A stretch of 5,987 bases of DNA, from assembly GCA_937958665.1 (NCBI GenBank), contig CALGNM010000021.1:1-5987 (forward strand), in the 5' to 3' direction. The stretch comes from an uncultured bacterium (GTDB lineage: Bacteria; Edwardsbacteria; AC1; EtOH8). Position 1 is the stretch's first letter; each line of letters begins with the position of its first letter. Below, piece by piece: positions 1 to 5,939 of this stretch. The position numbers were made by a program, and so were the translations under genes. The notes under the pieces were generated by a model that saw nothing but the letters and a program-made list of their open reading frames with translations, made no database searches and had not been told where the DNA came from.

Positions 1-113
1 CTCGTGCGTCGACCCACTTCGTCTTCTCTGTTACCCGACACGGCGGTCTTAAGAACTCGAGCATTTTTCTCTTGTACTTTTCAGGTTTTATTCTTTTGAT
101 TTATTTTTTTTTT
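1..113. other. Probable non-genomic read-through sequence at the contig end
   Basis: This stretch lies outside the adapter at 114-171 and has no recognisable gene. Read on the minus strand it follows the P5 end with a run of ten A (10 T at 104-113 on the + strand, in a T-rich stretch), then A-rich sequence, then mixed sequence. Illumina reads that run off the end of a fragment look like this. Positions 1-30 hold pieces resembling the P7 end (CTCGT at 1-5, CGTCTTCT at 20-27), but the match is broken and I do not rely on it. Treat the segment as artefact: any ORF, promoter or signal peptide called here is not biology. Confidence 0.8.
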
Positions 114-171
114 AATGATGCGGCGACCGCCGAGTTCTACACTCTTTCCCTACACGACGCTCTTCCGATCT
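114..171 (+). other. Illumina P5 / Read 1 sequencing adapter left in the assembly
   Basis: All 58 bases align without gaps to the standard Illumina P5 plus Read 1 primer sequence. The only mismatches are at 120 (G for A), 129 (G for A) and 135 (T for A). The last 36 bases, ending in TCTTCCGATCT at 161-171, are exact. In the + frame it translates to YTLSLHDALPIS, and on the minus strand to a string containing RRVGKEC. Both are familiar from adapter-contaminated protein databases. Library DNA should begin directly after the final T, so the first genomic base is about 172. Confidence 0.97.
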
Positions 172-1007
172 CAGTGTATGAATTATATTTTTATGAAATG
201 CAGATGCCATGGAACTGGTCGGCAACTTTGGTTGGAGTTGACACTTTAAAGGATCTGCATATGATGGGTATTTACGATATGCCTCATTGGGTAACCACTT
301 CAAATGATACTTTTACCGTCACTGATGATCAGCCGTTTATTCCTCCAATTTCAAACGGTGGGTATAATATTACTGTTGACGGCAGAGTAATATCAAGTAT
401 TGAAGGAACCCATGAATATACGACAAACAGTCTAGGCTATTACTGGAATAGGGTGTTATGTAATCCAACCGATTTGCATAATATCAACATTGCTAATCCC
501 GGTAAATTAGTGATTTCATATATACCACCAGTGTGGCCGGATGTTTTTGAGAGTACAATAGTATATATGGATGCGACGGGTGTTATAATTGGGACACCAC
601 AACTTGGCGCATATGCTTCTGGTTCTACGCCTATATTATGGGGAGAGGATGTAAAGCAATTGCCTAATGCTTCTGCTGATAGGGATAATGAAGTTTTTAT
701 AGAAAAAATGGACGATTCCAAAATTTCTTCAACATATTCTTTAAAGCAGAACTTTCCAAACCCTTTTATCAATTCTACTACTATCCAATATTCTTTACAA
801 AGTGATGAAGATGCATGTGTAAAAATATATAATTTGCAAGGACAACTGATCAGAAGTTTAGTCAATGGCTTTAAGCCATGTGGCGTTTATAGTTGCATTT
901 GGGATGGCACGAATAATAAAGGCGAAAAAGTAAGCCAGGGGGTGTATCTTTACAGAATAACTGCTGGTAATTATTCTAATACCAAAAAACTAATTTTATT
1001 ACGTTAG
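172..1007 (+). CDS. Secreted/surface protein with T9SS type A C-terminal sorting domain, 5' partial
   Basis: About 277 genuine codons remain; the true start lies beyond the contig end. The last 90 residues or so (from about nt 735) form a T9SS sorting domain with a FlgD-like Ig fold: it opens YSLKQNFPNPF, has the core VKIYNLQGQLIRSL and WDGTNNKGEKV, and ends GVYLYRITAGNYSNTKKLIL. Such tails direct proteins through the type IX system in FCB-group bacteria and are usually removed at the cell surface. The region before it (about 185 residues) is rich in aromatic residues, Thr and Asn, as in beta-rich extracellular domains. I do not recognise its family and assign no activity. An ATG-started frame runs back to position 72, but its first 34 codons are adapter and read-through sequence. 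The G+C is low compared with the genes that follow, and fabG starts 10 bases after the stop. Confidence 0.85.
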
Positions 1008-1017
1008 AATAGCTGAA

Positions 1018-1758
1018 ATGATGTTAAAAGATAAAAACGCAATCGTTACCGGTTCGGCTCAGGGTATAGGCAAGGCCATAGCCCTCAGCCTAGCCAAGGC
1101 CGGGGCCAATATCGTAGTCAGCGATGTCAACATCGAAGAGGCCGAGAAGACAGCTAGGGAGATCGAGGCTTTGGGCGTCAAGACCATCGCGGTCAAGTGC
1201 AACGTGGCTGATGCCAATGAGGTCACGGAACTGGTCAAGAAAACGCAAGAGACATTTGACACTATTGACATTTTGGTCAATAATGCGGGGGTCACCCGTG
1301 ACAACCTGATGATGCGGATGGAGGAGAAGGACTGGGACCTGGTGCTGGACATCAACCTTAAAGGGGCTTTCCTGCTGACCAAGGCCGTCACCCGGATCAT
1401 GATGAAGCAACGCTATGGCCGGATCGTCAATATGTCCTCGGTCATCGGCGTGATGGGCAATGCCGGGCAGTCCAACTACGCCGCCAGCAAAGGCGGGCTT
1501 ATCGCCTTCACCAAGTCCACCGCCAAGGAGTTCGCCTCGCGCAACATCACCTGCAACGCCATCGCCCCGGGCTTCATCGAGACCGCCATGACCGCCAAGC
1601 TGACCGACGAGGTCAAGGCCAACTACGCCAAGGGCATCCCGCTGGGCCGGATGGGCAGCGTGGACGACGTGGCCAACGCGGTGCTGTTCCTGGTATCGGA
1701 GCAGGCCTCGTACATCACCGGCCAGGTGCTGCAGGTGGACGGCGGCCTGGTGATGTGA
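1018..1758 (+). CDS. fabG: 3-oxoacyl-[acyl-carrier-protein] reductase (FabG)
   Basis: FabG reduces 3-ketoacyl-ACP to 3-hydroxyacyl-ACP with NADPH in cytosolic type II fatty acid synthesis. The 246 residues are the full family length and form one Rossmann fold. Visible motifs are the cofactor loop TGSAQGIG (11-18), NNAG (88-91), Asn113, and the catalytic Ser141, Tyr154 and Lys158 in SVIGVMGNAGQSNYAASK. The C-terminus ITGQVLQVDGG is typical. Adjacent acpP and fabF separate it from the many other short-chain dehydrogenases. Two ATGs stand in tandem (1018 and 1021) with no strong Shine-Dalgarno, so the exact start is open by one codon. The gene lies 10 bases after the T9SS-tail gene, where fabD is common in other bacteria. 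G+C rises along the gene, from about 43% in the first 60 bases to about 65% past 1440. Confidence 0.96.
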   Translation: MMLKDKNAIVTGSAQGIGKAIALSLAKAGANIVVSDVNIEEAEKTAREIEALGVKTIAVKCNVADANEVTELVKKTQETFDTIDILVNNAGVTRDNLMMRMEEKDWDLVLDINLKGAFLLTKAVTRIMMKQRYGRIVNMSSVIGVMGNAGQSNYAASKGGLIAFTKSTAKEFASRNITCNAIAPGFIETAMTAKLTDEVKANYAKGIPLGRMGSVDDVANAVLFLVSEQASYITGQVLQVDGGLVM

Positions 1759-1813
1759 GGCTTTCAGACCAAATCAACTCAAGCTGGAAATAAACTAAAA
1801 TTCATCAACAACT

Positions 1814-1825
1814 AAAAGGAGGTGA
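1814..1825 (+). promoter_or_regulatory. Very strong Shine-Dalgarno site of acpP
   Basis: AAAAGGAGGTGA is almost a full complement of the 16S rRNA 3' end, with 7 bases to the acpP ATG. It sits in an A-rich spacer with little predicted structure. This is the strongest ribosome binding site in the window and fits the high abundance usual for ACP. Confidence 0.9.
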
Positions 1826-1832
1826 AAGGACA

Positions 1833-2075
1833 ATGGCAGTTATTGACGATGTCAAAAAGATCGTGATCGACCGGCTGGGAGTCGACGAGAAGCAGGTGAC
1901 CATGGAGGCCTCTTTCATCGAGGACCTGGGGGCCGATTCGCTGGACACCGTGGAGCTGGTGATGGCCCTGGAGGAGAAGTTCGGCATGGAGATACCCGAC
2001 ACCGAGGCCGAGAAGCTCACCACGGTCGGAGCCGCGGTCCAGTATATCGAGAAGATGCTGGCCGAAAAAAAATAA
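1833..2075 (+). CDS. acpP: Acyl carrier protein
   Basis: ACP is the small acidic cytosolic protein that carries acyl chains on a 4'-phosphopantetheine arm during fatty acid synthesis. The 80 residues are the normal length. The attachment site is Ser36 in [19 protein letters not shown], which also shows the acidic helix II that docks partner enzymes. [19 protein letters not shown] is the usual helix III-IV region. The ATG is fixed by the strong Shine-Dalgarno at 1814-1825. It lies between fabG (74-base gap) and fabF (85-base gap), the classical order. An acyl-carrier domain from a polyketide or other pathway is unlikely given this context and the close match to the housekeeping ACP pattern. 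Confidence 0.98.
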   Translation: MAVIDDVKKIVIDRLGVDEKQVTMEASFIEDLGADSLDTVELVMALEEKFGMEIPDTEAEKLTTVGAAVQYIEKMLAEKK

Positions 2076-2095
2076 GCCGGCTGGATGCGATAAAA

Positions 2096-2124
2096 AACGG
2101 GGGCGCCGCCATGGCGCCTCCGTT
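2096..2124. other. Intercistronic GC-rich hairpin between acpP and fabF
   Basis: The arms 2096-2107 and 2113-2124 pair over 12 base pairs with one G-U wobble and a 5-base loop (GCCAT). On the + strand no T-run follows, so it is not a standard terminator for acpP. A run of six A lies at 2092-2097, so on the minus strand the hairpin would be followed by six T. Possible roles are protecting the 3' end of an abundant acpP mRNA, partial attenuation before fabF, or a terminator for antisense transcription. The structure is read directly; the role is inference. Confidence 0.7.
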
Positions 2125-2160
2125 CCGAAGCAAAAATCATCTTGCAGAGAGATTTATTAT

Positions 2161-3402
2161 ATGAAAAAAAGGGTAGTCATCACCGGGCTGGGAGTGGTCT
2201 CACCGGTCGGAAATAACCAGGAGGATTTCTGGAAGAGCCTGAGCCAGGGGCGGGGGGGCATCGGCCGGATCAGCCGGTTCGACGTCTCCAAGTACAGCGC
2301 CCAGATCGCCGGCGAGGTCAAGGACTTCGACCCGGCCCTGTACATGGACCGCAAGGAGCTGCGCCGGATGGACCGCTACACCCACTACGCCATGGCCGCC
2401 GCCAAGATGGCGGTGGAGGACTCGGGCCTCAAGATCGAGGGCGAGTTTGCCGAGCGGGTGGGGGTGATCATCGCCTCGGGCATCGGGGGCACCGAGACCT
2501 GGGAGGCCCAGCACCAGAAGCTGCTGGAGTCCGGCCCGGACAAGGTTTCGCCTTTCTTCGTCCCGATGATGATATCCGACATCGCCGCCGGCTATGTTTC
2601 CATCGCCTTCGGGGCCAAGGGGCCCAACTATGCCACGGTCTCAGCCTGCGCCTCGGCCGGCCACGCCATCGCCGACGCCCTGCGGATCATCGAGACCGGC
2701 GACAGCGAGGCCATGATCTGCGGAGGGGCCGAGGCCCCCATCACTCCGCTGGCCCTGGCCGGTTTCTGCTCCTTAAGGGCCCTGTCCACCCGCAATGACC
2801 ATCCGGAGAACGCCTCCCGCCCCTTCGACAAGGACCGGGACGGTTTCGTGATGGGCGAGGGGGCCGGCCTGGTGGTGCTGGAGGAACTGGAGCACGCCAA
2901 GGCCCGGGGGGCCAGGATCTACGCCGAGCTGGCCGGCAGCGGCATCACCGGCGACGCCCACCACATCACCGCTCCGGCTCCGGGGGGCGAGGGCGCGGCC
3001 CGGGCCATGAGGATGGCCCTCAAAAATGCGGGCCTCAAGCCGGAGGAGGTCGATTACATCAACGCCCACGGCACCTCCACCGACCTGAACGATAAATACG
3101 AGACCGCGGCCATCAAGACTGTTTTCGGCGAGCACGCCAGCAAATTGGCAGTGTCGTCAACCAAGTCCATGACCGGGCATCTGCTGGGGGCGGCCGGAGG
3201 GGTGGAGCTGATCGCCACCGCCCTGTGCATGAAGCACGGGGTCATCCATCCCACCATCAACTACACCACCCCGGATCCGGAGTGCGACCTGGACTACGTA
3301 CCCAATCAGGCGCGGCCGGCCGAGATCAGGGCCGCCCTGTCCAACTCCTTCGGGTTCGGCGGCCACAACGCCTGCCTGGCGGTCAGGAAGTACCAGGGAT
3401 AG
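2161..3402 (+). CDS. fabF: 3-oxoacyl-[acyl-carrier-protein] synthase II (FabF)
   Basis: FabF elongates fatty acids by decarboxylative condensation of malonyl-ACP with an acyl-ACP held on its active-site cysteine. At 413 residues it has the expected two-half thiolase fold. Catalytic residues are Cys163 in [12 protein letters not shown], His303 in NAHGTST, Lys335 and His340 in [16 protein letters not shown]. The C-terminal glycine-rich loop [11 protein letters not shown] (394-404) contains the gating Phe399. The start [17 protein letters not shown] is the family N-terminus. Only a weak purine stretch (about 2146-2151) precedes the ATG. The spacer from acpP holds a hairpin and a short open frame ending on the fabF start. 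FabB is a related alternative, but the Cys-His-His pattern, length and acpP neighbour favour FabF. Confidence 0.97.
   Translation: MKKRVVITGLGVVSPVGNNQEDFWKSLSQGRGGIGRISRFDVSKYSAQIAGEVKDFDPALYMDRKELRRMDRYTHYAMAAAKMAVEDSGLKIEGEFAERVGVIIASGIGGTETWEAQHQKLLESGPDKVSPFFVPMMISDIAAGYVSIAFGAKGPNYATVSACASAGHAIADALRIIETGDSEAMICGGAEAPITPLALAGFCSLRALSTRNDHPENASRPFDKDRDGFVMGEGAGLVVLEELEHAKARGARIYAELAGSGITGDAHHITAPAPGGEGAARAMRMALKNAGLKPEEVDYINAHGTSTDLNDKYETAAIKTVFGEHASKLAVSSTKSMTGHLLGAAGGVELIATALCMKHGVIHPTINYTTPDPECDLDYVPNQARPAEIRAALSNSFGFGGHNACLAVRKYQG
3395..3399 (+). promoter_or_regulatory. Partial Shine-Dalgarno that supports the rnc TTG start
   Basis: AGGGA lies inside the last codons of fabF, 7 bases before the TTG at 3407. 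The spacing is right but the match is partial, so rnc translation probably depends in part on ribosomes finishing fabF four bases upstream. Confidence 0.5.
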
Positions 3403-3406
3403 CGAT

Positions 3407-4153
3407 TTGTTAAGAAAGATTTTTCCCCGTTTGAAGAGGAAGCTGCTTCCCGGCCACCGCCAGGAGGCCCTGCGGAGGATCGAGGCCCGTCTGGGCTGGA
3501 AGATCAAGGACCAGGAGCTGTTCCTGCAGTCTTTGCGCCATCGCTCGGCTTCATCCAGCCATCTGGAATCCAACGAACGGATGGAGCTGCTGGGCGACGC
3601 GGTGCTGGGCCTGTTGGTCTGCGAATACCTGTATCGCACCCGGCCCCGGGACGACGAGGGCAAGCTGACCGAGATCAAGTCCCTGGTGGTCAGCAAGCGG
3701 ATCCTGGCCCAGGTGGCCCGGGAATTGGGGATGGGCGAGATGCTGGAGCTGTCCCGCGACGAGACGGCCTCCGGGGGGCGGGCCAAGGACTCCATCCTGT
3801 GCGACGTTTTCGAATCCCTGCTGGCCGCCTATTACCTGGACTCCGGGCTGGATGCGGTTCGCAAATTCCTGGAGAAGGGGTACTTCTGGAGGATCGAGCA
3901 CCTGATCACCAGCGACAGCTACCGCAATCACAAGGGCCTGCTGCAGGAGTTCATGCAGCAGCACAACATCTCCCAGTCGGTCCGGTACAATCTGAAATCC
4001 GAGGCCGGCCCCAAGCATAACCGGATGTTCGAGGTGGAGCTGAAGATCGGTCGCAAGCGCTACGGAATGGCCTGGGGGGCCAGCAAGAAGGAGGCCGAGC
4101 AGTCGGCCGCCCAGCAGGCGGTGGAGAAGCTCAAGGCAGAATACGAGGGCTGA
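3407..4153 (+). CDS. rnc: Ribonuclease III
   Basis: RNase III cuts double-stranded RNA and processes rRNA precursors and some mRNAs in the cytosol. The 248 residues show a catalytic domain (about 20-165) followed by a double-stranded-RNA-binding domain (about 172-245). The signature NERMELLGDAVLG gives Glu57, Glu60 and Asp64. DVFESLLAAYYLDSG gives Asp133 and Glu136, so all metal-binding positions known from E. coli are present. The dsRBD runs from NHKGLLQEFMQQ to GASKKEAEQSAAQQAVEKL. The start is TTG: the first in-frame ATG is codon 59, inside the catalytic signature, and would destroy the enzyme. A basic N-terminal extension (RKIFPRLKRKLLPGHR) precedes the fold. It follows fabF by 4 bases, a neighbourhood seen in many bacteria. 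Confidence 0.96.
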   Translation: MLRKIFPRLKRKLLPGHRQEALRRIEARLGWKIKDQELFLQSLRHRSASSSHLESNERMELLGDAVLGLLVCEYLYRTRPRDDEGKLTEIKSLVVSKRILAQVARELGMGEMLELSRDETASGGRAKDSILCDVFESLLAAYYLDSGLDAVRKFLEKGYFWRIEHLITSDSYRNHKGLLQEFMQQHNISQSVRYNLKSEAGPKHNRMFEVELKIGRKRYGMAWGASKKEAEQSAAQQAVEKLKAEYEG

Positions 4154-4171
4154 GCCCGGCGGGGCCCAGCC
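4148..4171. other. Hairpin across the rnc stop codon
   Basis: Five pairs (4148-4152 with 4167-4171), one A-C mismatch, then four G-C pairs (4154-4157 with 4162-4165) enclose a 4-base loop. The TGA stop of rnc is at 4151-4153, within the 5' arm. No T-run follows, so this is not a simple terminator. It may slow 3' decay or partly separate rnc from the downstream gene. Confidence 0.45.
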
Positions 4172-4205
4172 GTCATCCAGATAAACCAGACTTTTAGGAG
4201 CCGAC

Positions 4206-5366
4206 ATGAATTATTTCCTGACCGAAGAACAGCAGATGATAAAGGACCTCTGCCACAAGATCGGGGTGGAGAAGATCAAACCGGTACGCGAGCATTACGA
4301 CGAGACCGGAGAGTTCCCCTGGGACATCGTCAAGGTGCTGGCCGACGCCGACATCTGCGGGGTCTACATCCCCGAGGCTTACGGCGGGCTGGGGGGCGGG
4401 GTTATGGAGATGGCCATCGCCACCGAGGAGCTGTCCCGCTTTTGCGGCGGCATCTCGCTGGCCTTTGCCGCCACCGGGCTGGGCACCTTCCCCATCATCC
4501 TGTTCGGCAACGAGGAGCAGAAGAAAAAATACCTGCCGGACATCGCCAAAGGCAAGAAGCTGGCGGCCTTCGGGCTGACCGAGGCCAACGCCGGATCGGA
4601 CGCCGGAGGCATCCAGACCACCGCGGTCAAGGACGGTGACCACTACGTGCTCAACGGCACCAAGCAGTGGATCACCAACGGCGGCGAGGCCGATATCTAT
4701 TCCGTAGTGGCCATGACCGACCGTTCCAAGGGCAGCCGGGGGGCCACCGCCTTCATTGTGGAGAAGGGCACACCGGGTTTCTCCTTCGGCAAGAAGGAGA
4801 ACAAGATGGGGATCAGGGCCTCGGTCACCCGGGAACTGGTGTTCGAGGACTGCCGGGTGCCCAAGGATCAGATCCTGTCCAAGGAGGGCATGGGATTCCT
4901 GGTGGCCATGGGGACTTTGGACCGGACCCGGCCCGGGGTGGCCGCCCAGGCCCTGGGGATAGCCCAGGGGGCGCTGGACGAGGCCATCAAGTACTCCCGG
5001 GAGCGGGTGCAGTTCGGCAAGCCGATCTCGGCCTTTCAGGGGGTGCAGTTCATGCTGGCCGACATGGCCATGAAGCTGGAGGCCGCCCGGGCCCTGGTCT
5101 ATGCCACCGCCCGGACCATCGACTCCGGGGAGAAGAAGTTCGCCAAGGAGAGCGCCATGTGCAAGTGCTTCGCCTCGGACGTGGCCATGGAGATCACCAC
5201 CAACGCCGTCCAGATTTTGGGAGGCTATGGCTACATGAAGGAGTATCCGGTGGAGAAGATGATGCGGGACGCCAAGATCACCCAGATCTACGAGGGGACC
5301 AACCAGATCCAGCGGGGGGTGATCGCCTCCAACCTGATCAAGGAGGCGGCGGGAAGCAAAGAATAA
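4206..5366 (+). CDS. Acyl-CoA dehydrogenase (short/medium-chain type)
   Basis: This FAD enzyme oxidises an acyl-CoA to the trans-2-enoyl-CoA and normally passes electrons to electron-transfer flavoprotein. The 386 residues match the usual length of soluble family members. Seen in order: a helical N-domain; FGLTEANAGSDAGG (122-135) and WITNGG (155-160) of the flavin-binding beta domain; DRTRPGVAAQALGIAQGALDEA (239-260); RVQFGKPISAFQ (267-278); QILGGYGY (336-343); and the catalytic base Glu363 in IYEGTNQIQRG. The Glu position fits the short/medium-chain or butyryl-CoA group, not isovaleryl or long-chain forms with a displaced base. Exact chain length cannot be read. A Shine-Dalgarno TAGGAG (4195-4200) lies 5 bases before the ATG. 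The gene follows rnc by 52 bases and is the last before a terminator. No etfA or etfB is in the window. Confidence 0.93.
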   Translation: MNYFLTEEQQMIKDLCHKIGVEKIKPVREHYDETGEFPWDIVKVLADADICGVYIPEAYGGLGGGVMEMAIATEELSRFCGGISLAFAATGLGTFPIILFGNEEQKKKYLPDIAKGKKLAAFGLTEANAGSDAGGIQTTAVKDGDHYVLNGTKQWITNGGEADIYSVVAMTDRSKGSRGATAFIVEKGTPGFSFGKKENKMGIRASVTRELVFEDCRVPKDQILSKEGMGFLVAMGTLDRTRPGVAAQALGIAQGALDEAIKYSRERVQFGKPISAFQGVQFMLADMAMKLEAARALVYATARTIDSGEKKFAKESAMCKCFASDVAMEITTNAVQILGGYGYMKEYPVEKMMRDAKITQIYEGTNQIQRGVIASNLIKEAAGSKE

Positions 5367-5383
5367 ACGGCATATGTTTATTT

Positions 5384-5409
5384 AAGCGACCCCAAAGGGT
5401 CGCTTTTTT
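5384..5409 (+). terminator. Rho-independent terminator after the acyl-CoA dehydrogenase gene
   Basis: A 9-base-pair stem (5384-5392 with 5397-5405) with the loop CAAA runs into six T (5404-5409). It starts 17 bases after the stop codon and marks the 3' end of the fabG-to-dehydrogenase transcription unit. The A residues at its 5' side give it partial function in the other direction. Confidence 0.92.
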
Positions 5410-5426
5410 AAAATAACAAATAGTTC

Positions 5427-5455
5427 TTGAATGCAATACTTATTTTGTGTATAGT
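5427..5455 (+). promoter_or_regulatory. Sigma70-like promoter for the methyltransferase gene
   Basis: TTGAAT (5427-5432, 4 of 6 consensus bases) and TATAGT (5450-5455, 5 of 6) are 17 bases apart in AT-rich DNA, directly after a terminator. Transcription would begin near 5462, leaving a leader of about 20 bases with a short Shine-Dalgarno GGAG (5473-5476), 4 bases before the ATG. A match to consensus is expected by chance more often in AT-rich DNA; the position makes it credible. Confidence 0.6.
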
Positions 5456-5480
5456 AATACTGTTTAAATGATGGAGATAT

Positions 5481-5939
5481 ATGGAAAAGCTTAAATTGGA
5501 TAAAGAACTTACCGTTGCGGAGGAAATAGCTAAATATAATAAGATTGAAGGTCCCAAAGAAAATGTTGTAAGACCAATACAGGCACCCGTATTAGCTGAA
5601 GGTCATACAGCAGTATATACTATGCATCGCTATTTCGCCAGAAGACCACACAATGTCTTTTCGTATCTAATCAAGCACTATACCAAGCCGGGCGATATCA
5701 TACTTGACCCGTTTTGCGGCGGCGGTGTTACGGTAGTAGAAGGGTTGAAATTAAGGCGCAAAGTAATCGGGGTTGATTTGAACCCCATGGCAACGTTTAT
5801 AACCAGAATGGAAGTAATGCCGGTTGATTTGGATTTACTGGAAGAAGGTTTCAGACATATTGAAAAGAATGTAAAAGATAAAATATTGGAACTTTATTAT
5901 ACTGAATGTCCTAAATGCAAAAATAAAAAAGCTAGGTAA
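5481..5939 (+). CDS. DNA methyltransferase, N-terminal part only (truncated or broken)
   Basis: The 152 residues contain the SAM-binding half of an amino-methylating DNA methyltransferase of the N6-adenine/N4-cytosine kind. Motif I is ILDPFCGGGVTVVEGL (74-89) and the following strand is KVIGVDLNP (94-102). Before it, MHRYFARRPHNVF (48-60) resembles the N-terminus of methylases that carry a zinc ribbon, and a first CPKC pair stands at 143-146. The second cysteine pair and the catalytic (D/N/S)PP(Y/F/W) motif are missing, because the frame meets TAA at 5937-5939, nine bases after an A6 run (5925-5930). Relatives are several times longer, so the product is probably inactive alone. It has its own promoter, low G+C and no visible restriction partner, suggesting an accessory, possibly acquired, gene. 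Alternatives are a sequencing error in the A-run, a true pseudogene, or a misassembled contig end. Positions 5940-5987 hold no further recognisable feature. Confidence 0.75.
   Translation: MEKLKLDKELTVAEEIAKYNKIEGPKENVVRPIQAPVLAEGHTAVYTMHRYFARRPHNVFSYLIKHYTKPGDIILDPFCGGGVTVVEGLKLRRKVIGVDLNPMATFITRMEVMPVDLDLLEEGFRHIEKNVKDKILELYYTECPKCKNKKAR

Noticed and set aside
1-61. Three six-base restriction palindromes close together (GTCGAC 8-13, CTTAAG 48-53, CTCGAG 56-61), suggesting a cloning vector
   Set aside because: No recognisable vector backbone or polylinker order is present, and the adjacent adapter and poly-A pattern already explains the segment as read-through sequence.
112-303. Minus-strand ORF of 63 codons
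   Set aside because: Its C-terminal end is the reverse translation of the sequencing adapter, and the rest is the shadow of the T9SS-tail gene.
440-865. Minus-strand ORF of 141 codons opposite the T9SS-tail gene
   Set aside because: The + strand carries a recognisable sorting domain across this region; the minus-strand protein resembles no family and has no ribosome binding site.
1773-1801. Possible internal promoter for acpP with TAAAAT at 1796-1801
   Set aside because: The -10-like hexamer is good, but no -35 match stands at 16-18 bases; A-rich spacers give such hexamers by chance.
3157-3795. Long minus-strand ORFs opposite fabF, rnc and the dehydrogenase gene (also 3551-4207 and 4194-4643)
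   Set aside because: High-G+C coding DNA produces long antisense frames; the + strand genes carry complete catalytic motifs and the antisense products are low in complexity and unrecognisable.
5362-5382. AT-rich inverted repeat (AATAAAC / GTTTATT) at the dehydrogenase stop
   Set aside because: Only 7 mostly A-T pairs with a 7-base loop; too weak to call beside the clear terminator at 5384-5409.
4667-5416. Second + strand ORF of 249 codons overlapping the dehydrogenase
   Set aside because: It is an alternative-frame shadow, rich in Gly, Arg and His, inside a gene with full acyl-CoA dehydrogenase motifs.
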